8,202 bases of DNA from Bacillota bacterium (lineage in GTDB: Bacteria; Bacillota; Clostridia; Oscillospirales; Ruminococcaceae), in the NCBI GenBank assembly GCA_023391005.1, contig JAEWBS010000079.1, positions 1-8,202 on the forward strand. Reading direction: 5' to 3'. A model generated the notes under the pieces. The model saw nothing but the letters and a program-made list of their open reading frames with translations. It did no database searches and was not told the DNA's origin. Both the position numbers and the translations under genes were made by a program. This document shows, in pieces, positions 1 through 4,913 of the stretch (position 1 is the first letter of the stretch; each line of letters begins with the position of its first letter).

Positions 1-125
1 GCTGCGCCAGCGTTGATGCGGTTAAGACCCAGCTGGCCAAGCGCTTTGAGGGCAAGGCTGCTGTCGTCGAAAGCAACGCGAAGGCCTTCGATCTGGGCTA
101 TGAGGCCGCGCTCAAGCTCAAGTAA
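1..125 (+). CDS. 2-oxoacid:ferredoxin oxidoreductase gamma subunit, C-terminal end (partial)
   Basis: Only the last 40 codons of this gene lie in the window; the reading frame starts at base 3 and ends with TAA at 123-125. The visible protein tail includes VKTQLAKRFEGK and ESNAKAFDLGYEAA. This pattern of a helix, a short 'K..V..N..AF..GYE' segment and a Lys-rich end is what I know from the C-terminus of the gamma (POR/KOR/VOR gamma-type) subunit of 2-oxoacid:acceptor oxidoreductases. These enzymes oxidatively decarboxylate pyruvate, 2-oxoglutarate or branched or aromatic oxoacids to acyl-CoA with ferredoxin reduction. The gene runs in the same direction as gctA, 80 bp upstream, with no clear terminator between, so co-transcription is likely. 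The substrate class cannot be told from 40 residues, and the family call rests on short similarity recalled from memory. Confidence 0.62.
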   Translation, partial: CASVDAVKTQLAKRFEGKAAVVESNAKAFDLGYEAALKLK

Positions 126-205
126 AAAAAGCATCTGACCGTCTGCCCCCAGTGTTGTACGCCGCTTTAGGCCGCTGCATCTGCTAAAAAGATTGGAGTA
201 TTTTA

Positions 206-1192
206 ATGAACAAGGTATGCACGCTTTCTGAAGCGGTAGAAAAGTATGTGCACGACGGCGATCATCTGACGACCGGCGGTTTTACCACCAGCCGCAAGCC
301 AATGGCTGCCGTTTCTGAAATCATCCGGCAGGGCAAAAAAGATCTGGTCGGGCTGGGCGGTCCGGCCAGCAGCGATTGGGATATGCTCATCGGGGCCGGA
401 CTGGTTAAATGCTACATCAATTGCTACACGGCAAATCCGCGCTTTTCTAATGTATGCCGGCGTTTTAAAGATGCCGCCGAGAACGGTAAGCTACAAGTTG
501 AAGATTACTCGATGGACGCCGTTATGATGATGTTCCACGCAAGCGCTCTAGGTCTGCCCTATGTGCCGGTCAAGATGATGCTTGGTTCAGGCATGGAGAA
601 GGACTGGGGCATTGCCGAGGCGGAGCGCCGCCTGATTGAAAAGCTTCCCGACAAAAAGTTTATCATTCAGGATAACCCCTTTAATCCCGGTGAAAAGCTG
701 TTGCTTTTGCCCACGCCGCGCCTCGATGTCGCGATCATTCACGTTCAGGTTGCTTCGTTTGACGGTACCTGCCGTATTTTCGGCGACCCGTATCAGGACA
801 TCGATATCGCCTACGCCGCAAAGCGCACCATTGTTACCTGCGAACAGCTTGTGACCGACGAGGAGATCCGAAAGGACGTTGAACTCAACAGCATTCCGGG
901 CATCGTCGTCGACGCCGTTGTGCATCTGCCCTACGGCGCGCATCCCTCTCAGGTATACGGTTTGTACGACTATGACAAGCAATTTTTCCACGATTATGAC
1001 AAAGCGGGAAAAAGCGACGAAGCCTTTAAGGCTTTCCTTGACGAATGGGTTCATGGTGTAGCGAATCATAGGGCTTATCTTGATAAGCTTGGCGCTTCTC
1101 GCCTTTTGGATATGAGCGTTGTGCCCGGATTCGGATACCATGTCGACATGACCCAGCTGGCAAAGGAGCGGATGCAAAATGACCTATTCTAA
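206..1192 (+). CDS. gctA: Glutaconate CoA-transferase-type subunit A
   Basis: This 328-residue protein is the alpha subunit of a class I CoA-transferase. It resembles Acidaminococcus fermentans GctA (about 320 aa) from end to end: an N-terminal 'T..EAVEKYVHDGDH' start, GGFTTSRKP around residues 24-32, the GLGGPASSDWDMLIG stretch near 49-63, INCYTANPRFSNV near 71-83, and YGAHPSQVYGLYDYD near 245-259. In the family the enzyme moves CoA between acetyl-CoA and (R)-2-hydroxyglutarate or glutaconate in glutamate fermentation; the catalytic Glu sits in the beta subunit. The start at 206 has a TGGAG ribosome site at 194-198, 7 nt upstream. The last 14 bases overlap gctB, which implies translational coupling. 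Substrate could instead be a related 2-hydroxy- or unsaturated acid, because 2-hydroxyglutaryl-CoA dehydratase genes are not in view. Confidence 0.88.
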   Translation: MNKVCTLSEAVEKYVHDGDHLTTGGFTTSRKPMAAVSEIIRQGKKDLVGLGGPASSDWDMLIGAGLVKCYINCYTANPRFSNVCRRFKDAAENGKLQVEDYSMDAVMMMFHASALGLPYVPVKMMLGSGMEKDWGIAEAERRLIEKLPDKKFIIQDNPFNPGEKLLLLPTPRLDVAIIHVQVASFDGTCRIFGDPYQDIDIAYAAKRTIVTCEQLVTDEEIRKDVELNSIPGIVVDAVVHLPYGAHPSQVYGLYDYDKQFFHDYDKAGKSDEAFKAFLDEWVHGVANHRAYLDKLGASRLLDMSVVPGFGYHVDMTQLAKERMQNDLF

Positions 1193-1949
1193 AAGCGAGA
1201 TGCAGGCCTATATGGTCGCGCGGATGATGGACCCCCATCAGGTTATCATCGTTGGCACCGGCCTTCCGCTGGTAGGCGCCGCGCTCGCCAAGCGCTGCTT
1301 TGAGCCGAGCTGCACGTTGCTGGTAGAAAGCGGCCTGATGGACTTTTGCCCCATCGAAATTCCGAGAAGTGTCAGCGACCTGCGCACCATGGCCCACTCT
1401 GCGGTTCAAAGTCCACCCTATCGCTATCAGGGCTTTATGGCCAATGAGTTGCTGCACGACAACAGCCGTCTGATCGGCTTTATCGGCGGTGCGGCGGTCG
1501 ACCCTTATGGCAACGTCGCCTCAACCTGCATCGGCGACTATCGCCGCCCTAAAACGCGTCTTCCGGGCAGCGGCGGCGCCAACAGCATCGCCTCGTTTTG
1601 CAATACCATCATCATGATGAAGCATGACAAAAGACACTTCGTCGAGGATATCGGCTATATCACCAGCCCGGGCTGGATTGACGGGCCCGCCGGCAGAAAA
1701 AATGCCGGCCTGCCTGTCAACCGGGGGCCAATATGCGTCGTGACCGACCTCGGCGTTATGAAATTTGACGAAGAGACGAAGCGCATGTACTTAGCGGGCT
1801 ATTATCGGTGCAGCTCGCCTGAAGAGATTGTCGCCAACACCAGCTTTGAGATTGATATATCGAGAGCCGTGATGCTGCCCGAACCCAATGAGGATATTTT
1901 ATATATCCTGCGCACCGAGATCGACCCTGAGAAGATTTTTCTGGAGTAA
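1179..1949 (+). CDS. gctB: Glutaconate CoA-transferase-type subunit B (catalytic)
   Basis: This 256-residue protein is the beta subunit that pairs with GctA. The segment LLVESGLMDFCPIEIPRS (residues 47-64) matches the active-site region of A. fermentans GctB; Glu50 aligns with that enzyme's catalytic Glu54, which forms the glutamyl-CoA thioester. Other conserved blocks are VGTGLPLVGA (25-34), FIGGAAVDPYGN, TRLPGSGGANSIAS, TSPGWIDGP and KRMYLAGYY. Length is close to the family norm (about 266 aa), with a slightly shorter N-terminus. The start at 1179 lies inside gctA and is preceded by AAGGAG at 1163-1168, 10 nt away. Nothing suggests damage: all family blocks are intact. The exact acid used is inferred only from similarity to glutaconate CoA-transferase. 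Confidence 0.9.
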   Translation: MTYSKSEMQAYMVARMMDPHQVIIVGTGLPLVGAALAKRCFEPSCTLLVESGLMDFCPIEIPRSVSDLRTMAHSAVQSPPYRYQGFMANELLHDNSRLIGFIGGAAVDPYGNVASTCIGDYRRPKTRLPGSGGANSIASFCNTIIMMKHDKRHFVEDIGYITSPGWIDGPAGRKNAGLPVNRGPICVVTDLGVMKFDEETKRMYLAGYYRCSSPEEIVANTSFEIDISRAVMLPEPNEDILYILRTEIDPEKIFLE

Positions 1950-1950
1950 A

Positions 1951-2103
1951 CTGACCGCTGAACCGACTTTTTTGTGTGTGCAGCTATTTAGCCGGCAATA
2001 AAAAGAGGTCCCCGAATATATTTAAATGTTTTTAAATATTAAAGCAAAAGCACCATAAACGCTTTTGCTCCCCTTCATTATTCGGTTGAACCTCTGCGGT
2101 CAG
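1951..2103 (+). ncRNA. Candidate structured RNA or leader: nested three-way junction
   Basis: The spacer after gctB folds on paper into a nested structure. An outer stem pairs CTGACCGC (1951-1958) with GCGGTCAG (2096-2103). An inner helix pairs GAGGT (2005-2009) with ACCTC (2090-2094) and CCGAATA (2012-2018) with TATTCGG (2079-2085). Inside it sit two perfect hairpins: ATATTTAAA (2018-2026) with TTTAAATAT (2031-2039), and AGCAAAAGC (2043-2051) with GCTTTTGCT (2061-2069). About 46 nt on the left side (1959-2004) are unpaired and contain a T run. A strong terminator hairpin follows at 2113. I do not recognise a known riboswitch class. It could be a cis-regulatory leader of the downstream chemoreceptor gene, a 3' end structure of the gct transcript, or a decayed repeat element. 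Confidence 0.4.
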
Positions 2104-2112
2104 CCTGTATTC

Positions 2113-2151
2113 AAAACGGGCGCTTACGCGACAGCGAAAGCGCCCGTTTTT
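2113..2151 (+). terminator. Rho-independent terminator, or attenuator before the chemoreceptor gene
   Basis: A perfect 13-bp stem pairs AAAACGGGCGCTT (2113-2125) with AAGCGCCCGTTTT (2138-2150), with a 12-nt loop and a run of five T (2147-2151). The A-rich left edge means it could also work on the opposite strand, though there is no minus-strand gene nearby to need it. It most simply ends the gctAB transcript. Its position 61 bp before the chemoreceptor start, directly after a structured element, also allows an attenuation role. Confidence 0.85.
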
Positions 2152-2177
2152 AAACGATTGGTATGACCGTCCGTATC
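2151..2177 (+). promoter_or_regulatory. Weak candidate flagellar-sigma (SigD/sigma-28-like) promoter
   Basis: TAAA (2151-2154) is followed after 16 nt by CCGTATC (2171-2177). The remembered SigD pattern is TAAA, 14-16 nt, CCGATAT, so the -10 part is imperfect. The idea is attractive only because chemoreceptor genes are often under this sigma factor and because the site lies between the terminator and the gene. TAAA also overlaps the terminator's T run, and chance occurrence is quite possible. Confidence 0.2.
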
Positions 2178-2212
2178 GTAGGTACGCGTTGGAAGTGAAA
2201 GGATATATATAA

Positions 2213-3928
2213 ATGCGAAAGTGGTTTGAAAATCTTCAAATATCCAAAAAGTTATCATTTGGTTTTCTGCTGGTATCCGCTCTCGGTATTGTCATTGGGG
2301 TTACCGGTATCATCAATGTCATGATTATAGCCGATCATCAGAGAAAAGCGTATGAACAGAGCACGTTGGGTGTGGTCTACTCCTCAAAGGCAGAGGCCAG
2401 CCTTCTTAAAATTACGACACTGACACGGGATCTTTATCTTTATTACGACGTAGACAAAGAGAATATCTGCAATGAGATCATTGATGAAATGTCCGGCTTG
2501 GAGGCGCAGCTGGAAAGCTACCGCGCCAAAATCAACGACAGTCAGGATCAGGCGAATTTCGACGCGGTGCAAGCCGCATACGAAATCTATAAAAGCGATG
2601 TTAATAAGGTTATTGATGTTACAAGAAACGGCAATTACAGCGTAGAGGTGGTGGCGGTTGTCAAAACCCAGCGCGGCAATACGGCCGACGTACAGGAAAA
2701 ATTCAATGTACTGGCCGAATATAATATTATCAGCGCCGCCCGGCAGCTGGAGCAGGATCGGATGACCATCATTATTGCGATAGCCGCAATAACCGGTATT
2801 GCGATGGTATCCTTTATTATTTCACTGTTCCTGAGTAAATGGATATCGGGTATGGTCAGCAAGCCCGTCCAGAAATTTGCGGTCATTTCTGAAATGCTGT
2901 CCGCCGGAAGCATTAACGTCATCGATGACATTGAAGAGGGACAGCTTTTGAAAAGCCGAAAGGATGAGATCGGTACCTTAGCACTATCCTTTGATAAAAT
3001 GATCGCCAGCATCACTGAGCAGGCGCAGACGGTGCAGACCATTGCACAAGGAGATTTAACCACCGCTGTGGCCATACGCTCCGACCATGATGTATTAGGC
3101 AGGGCCCTGTGTGAACTCGTCGAAAAATTTCACGCGCTGGCTGAAGTAATTGTTTATTCGTCAGAACAGGTCGACGCCAATTCCAAGCTGGTATCCGATT
3201 CGAGCATGTCCCTTTCTCAGGGCGCGTCAGAGCAAGCCAGCTCGGTAGAGGAACTGACCGCCTCGCTTGAGCAGGTAACCGCGCAGACCGGCCAAAATGC
3301 ACAAAGCGCGCATACGACCGATCTGCTTGTCAAAGAAATCCGCTCCGACGCGGAGGCAGGTAATGTGCAAATGACAGAGATGCTGCACGCCATGCGGGAA
3401 ATCAACGCATCCTCCGACAATATCGGCAAAATAATCAAGGTTATTGAGAGCATTGCTTTTCAGACAAATATTCTTGCGTTAAACGCCGCCGTAGAAGCCG
3501 CCCGAGCCGGCGAGCACGGAAAGGGCTTTGCGGTTGTCGCGCAAGAGGTCCGAAATCTGGCTGGGCAGTCTGCCGAAGCCGCGCGTGAAACCGCCCAATT
3601 GATACAAAGCGCCATCGACAAAGTGGGCACGGGAACAAAGCTGGCCAACAGCACCGCGGCATCGCTGGATAAAATCGTGTCCGGTATTTCTAAAACAGCT
3701 GAGCTCATCAATTCCATAGCCGTTGCGTCCAATGAGCAGGCGTCTGCACTCGAGCAGATCAGTCAGGGTATTATGCAGGTTTCTCAAGTGGTTCAGGATA
3801 CCGCCGCAACCGCTCAGGCATGCGCCGCAGCCAGCGAGGAACTATCGGCACAATCCACCCATCTTAAGCACGAAGTTCGCGTATTTAAGCTCAACGGCGC
3901 AAAACAGCCAACCAAAGCAGAAATTTAG
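2213..3928 (+). CDS. Methyl-accepting chemotaxis protein (4-helix-bundle type sensor)
   Basis: This 571-residue membrane receptor is complete. A first membrane helix spans about residues 15-40, an extracytoplasmic segment of about 143 residues (41-183) is predicted helical like 4HB_MCP ligand domains, and a second membrane helix spans about 184-207. A HAMP linker follows (about 208-265, with SKPVQKF and DEIGTLALSF), then possibly a second HAMP-like turn near 279-300 (GDLTTAV...LGRAL). The long signalling coiled coil covers about 310-560. The hairpin tip that binds CheA/CheW is unmistakable: IAFQTNILALNAAVEAARAGE at 414-434, then GKGFAVVAQEVRNLA. Gln/Glu-rich helices either side (for example GASEQASSVEEL near 337-348) are the expected methylation regions. 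No CheR-tether pentapeptide is present at the C-terminus. The start has AAAGGA at 2198-2203, 9 nt upstream. It is a solitary receptor with no che or flagellar genes beside it, so its ligand is unknown. Confidence 0.95.
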   Translation: MRKWFENLQISKKLSFGFLLVSALGIVIGVTGIINVMIIADHQRKAYEQSTLGVVYSSKAEASLLKITTLTRDLYLYYDVDKENICNEIIDEMSGLEAQLESYRAKINDSQDQANFDAVQAAYEIYKSDVNKVIDVTRNGNYSVEVVAVVKTQRGNTADVQEKFNVLAEYNIISAARQLEQDRMTIIIAIAAITGIAMVSFIISLFLSKWISGMVSKPVQKFAVISEMLSAGSINVIDDIEEGQLLKSRKDEIGTLALSFDKMIASITEQAQTVQTIAQGDLTTAVAIRSDHDVLGRALCELVEKFHALAEVIVYSSEQVDANSKLVSDSSMSLSQGASEQASSVEELTASLEQVTAQTGQNAQSAHTTDLLVKEIRSDAEAGNVQMTEMLHAMREINASSDNIGKIIKVIESIAFQTNILALNAAVEAARAGEHGKGFAVVAQEVRNLAGQSAEAARETAQLIQSAIDKVGTGTKLANSTAASLDKIVSGISKTAELINSIAVASNEQASALEQISQGIMQVSQVVQDTAATAQACAAASEELSAQSTHLKHEVRVFKLNGAKQPTKAEI

Positions 3929-4063
3929 CACCAAAATGCCCGCAAGCGCGGCGGAGACCATCGGGCGCAGCAGCATTCCTCCCACCTATTGCTACTGCTC
4001 TCGAAGCATCCCTTCATCCTACAATTCTTATATTTGTCTTGAATGACGGTCGACCCGCGATGA

Positions 4064-4094
4064 ACAACCACCTCATACACTTTGAGGTGGTTGT
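4064..4094 (+). terminator. Perfect 12-bp hairpin downstream of the chemoreceptor gene
   Basis: ACAACCACCTCA (4064-4075) pairs perfectly with TGAGGTGGTTGT (4083-4094) across a 7-nt loop. It is the first strong hairpin after the chemoreceptor stop, 135 bp away. It lacks a T tract, since CCCATTTATAG follows, so it is a poor intrinsic terminator. It may act as a 3' stabiliser or be part of a repeat cluster. Confidence 0.45.
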
Positions 4095-4099
4095 CCCAT

Positions 4100-4175
4100 T
4101 TATAGTCGATTAACCCCAAAACCACCCCGTCTTTGCGGCAAATACCAGTGCGCTTTTGGGGTTAATCGACTATAA
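4100..4175. repeat. Perfect 22-bp inverted repeat; MITE-like small element candidate
   Basis: The left arm (4100-4121) and right arm (4154-4175) are exact reverse complements over all 22 bases, enclosing a 32-nt centre. The outer part reads TATAGTCGATTAACCCC and its complement, so the element is bounded by TA on both sides. This fits a miniature element of about 74 bp that uses a TA target, as IS630/Tc1-type elements do, or a dispersed intergenic palindrome. The centre has no coding capacity. A perfect arm of this length is unlikely to be chance. Whether other copies exist cannot be seen from this window. Confidence 0.55.
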
Positions 4176-4190
4176 CATGCCCAAAACAGC

Positions 4191-4226
4191 ATGTGGCAGA
4201 ATATCGTATTCGATATCCTGCCACAT
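4191..4226. repeat. 16-bp inverted repeat with one mismatch
   Basis: Arms 4191-4206 and 4211-4226 pair over 16 positions with one A/C mismatch (4200 and 4217) and a 4-nt TATT loop. There is no T run on either side. Its left arm also takes part in an alternative short stem: ACATGC (4175-4180) with GCATGT (4189-4194). The two folds exclude each other. Confidence 0.5.
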
Positions 4227-4253
4227 ATTCGGTATACATCAATATTTTGTACC

Positions 4254-4279
4254 GTACAGATCCTTTTTTAGGTCTGTAC
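4254..4279 (-). terminator. Hairpin downstream of the Lrp-type gene
   Basis: GTACAGA (4254-4260) pairs with TCTGTAC (4273-4279), and CC (4262-4263) with GG (4271-4272), leaving one bulged base (4261) and a T-rich 7-nt loop. It lies 25 bp beyond the stop of the minus-strand regulator gene. Read on the minus strand the stem is followed by GGTACAAAATATT, a weak and interrupted T region, so it is a poor but possible terminator. Confidence 0.35.
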
Positions 4280-4304
4280 CGCGTGCCTGAACGGCCGCAA
4301 CAGC

Positions 4305-4736
4305 TTAAACATTGAGTTCCTTCTGGTCAAAATAGGTGTTTAGCACGATAGAGGTTTGGGACATGCCAAACTTTCGAATCTCGCTGAGCTGGCGTTCGAG
4401 CTCGGCGGAGTCGGCGACGCGAATGCGCAGCAGCGCATTGTTGACGCCGATAATGTGATGATGCTCGACAATGGCCGGATTTTTTTCGGCGAAGGCGCAA
4501 AATTTGGTATAAGCTTCGGGCGGGACGTTGATCATGATATAGGCCGAAAGTTTTTTGCCGACCGCGTTGGCATCCAGCTTGGCTCTAAACGCCTGAATCG
4601 CCCCCGATTCGCGCAGGCGCATAATGCGCTCTGAAACAGCGGGCGCGGTAAGGCCTACCTGTCTGCCGATTTCACGCGTGGTGGTTTTGCAGTCCTGCTG
4701 TAAAATATTCATTATTTTGATGTCTGTCCGATCCAT
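4305..4736 (-). CDS. Lrp/AsnC-family transcriptional regulator
   Basis: This 143-residue protein starts MDRTDIKIMNILQQD, typical of the Lrp/AsnC (feast/famine) family. A winged helix-turn-helix covers about residues 1-50, with TREIGRQVGLTAPAVSERIMRLRE holding the recognition helix. An effector-binding RAM domain covers about 65-140 (beta strand AYIMINV, the HHIIGVNNALLRIRV strand, and TSIVLNTYF near the end). Such proteins form dimers and octamers and usually sense an amino acid. I chose the start at 4736 over an in-frame ATG at 4784. AAAGGAG lies 7 nt before it (complement of 4744-4750), the family usually begins right here, and the extra 16 residues (MYFLLYKM...) look like untranslated leader. 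It is divergent from the ureohydrolase gene with a shared promoter region, so it probably controls that gene and itself. Confidence 0.9.
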   Translation of the reverse strand: MDRTDIKIMNILQQDCKTTTREIGRQVGLTAPAVSERIMRLRESGAIQAFRAKLDANAVGKKLSAYIMINVPPEAYTKFCAFAEKNPAIVEHHHIIGVNNALLRIRVADSAELERQLSEIRKFGMSQTSIVLNTYFDQKELNV

Positions 4737-4810
4737 ATACAGGCTCCTTTGTAACAGCAGCATTTTGTAAAGCAAAAAATACACACTTTGAAATATTGTT
4801 AATTAAAAAA

Positions 4811-4839
4811 ATTATAGCACAAAACGATATCTATGTACA
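4811..4839 (-). promoter_or_regulatory. Promoter of the Lrp-type gene
   Basis: On the minus strand, TGTACA (4839-4834) and TATAAT (4816-4811) are separated by exactly 17 bp. The -10 is a perfect consensus and the -35 matches 4 of 6 bases of TTGACA. The predicted untranslated leader is about 65-70 nt. Confidence 0.6.
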
Positions 4840-4849
4840 GTTCATACAT
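4833..4849. promoter_or_regulatory. Candidate operator dyad over the shared -35 region
   Basis: ATGTA (4833-4837), a 7-nt spacer, and TACAT (4845-4849) form a short inverted repeat covering the -35 hexamer used by both divergent promoters. This is where a repressor or autoregulator such as the adjacent Lrp-type protein would be expected to act. The arms are only 5 bp and the match to the E. coli Lrp consensus is not clear, so this is a suggestion. Confidence 0.35.
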
Positions 4850-4862
4850 GCGGGGTTATAAT
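4834..4862 (+). promoter_or_regulatory. Promoter of the ureohydrolase gene
   Basis: TGTACA (4834-4839) and a perfect TATAAT (4857-4862) are separated by 17 bp. Transcription would start near 4869, giving a leader of about 45 nt before the ATG at 4914. The -35 hexamer is palindromic and is the same six bases used by the minus-strand promoter. Confidence 0.65.
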
Positions 4863-4913
4863 GAACACAAAGCTGAGTAAACGACAAAAATACAGAAACA
4901 GGAGCATTTATAT

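Larger units (their letters stand above)
3929..4304. other. Non-coding spacer between convergent genes, rich in hairpins
   Basis: This 376-bp stretch separates the 3' ends of the chemoreceptor gene and the Lrp-type gene. No convincing gene was found on either strand. The first 130 bp (to about 4060) show nothing recognisable; the rest holds four inverted repeats in a row, listed separately (4064-4094, 4100-4175, 4191-4226, 4254-4279). None is followed by a proper T run on the plus strand, so simple termination does not explain all of them. Confidence 0.6.

Noticed and set aside
129..183. GCATCTG occurring twice (130-136 and 177-183) before gctA.
   Set aside because: Seven bases repeated once in 54 bp is easily chance, with no dyad or promoter context.
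587..1177. Long minus-strand open frame (196 codons) opposite gctA.
   Set aside because: It is antisense to a clearly conserved gene, and its translation shows no family motif; it is a shadow of the coding frame.
1951..2212. Cyclic di-GMP (GEMM) riboswitch upstream of the chemoreceptor gene.
   Set aside because: I looked because this pairing is common in Clostridia, but the conserved GEMM core sequences are not present.
3842..3976. Minus-strand ORF of 44 codons with a GGGAGGA just before its ATG and a hydrophobic N-terminus (MLLRPMVSAALAG).
   Set aside because: Two thirds of it lies antisense to the end of the chemoreceptor gene, the purine-rich stretch is too close to the ATG, and it is preceded by an in-frame stop with no homology I can defend.
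3925..4125. Minus-strand 66-codon ORF through the hairpin-rich spacer.
   Set aside because: It begins inside the 22-bp inverted repeat and runs through a second hairpin; no ribosome site or domain is seen. It is probably an artefact of repeat sequence.
4737..4784. An upstream ATG that would add 16 residues to the Lrp-type protein.
   Set aside because: The internal ATG at 4736 has a near-perfect ribosome site at correct spacing, and family members start at this point; the longer start has no such site.
4863..4913. Guanidine-type riboswitch before the ureohydrolase gene.
   Set aside because: The short leader has no paired ACGR-loop hairpins or other stable stem.
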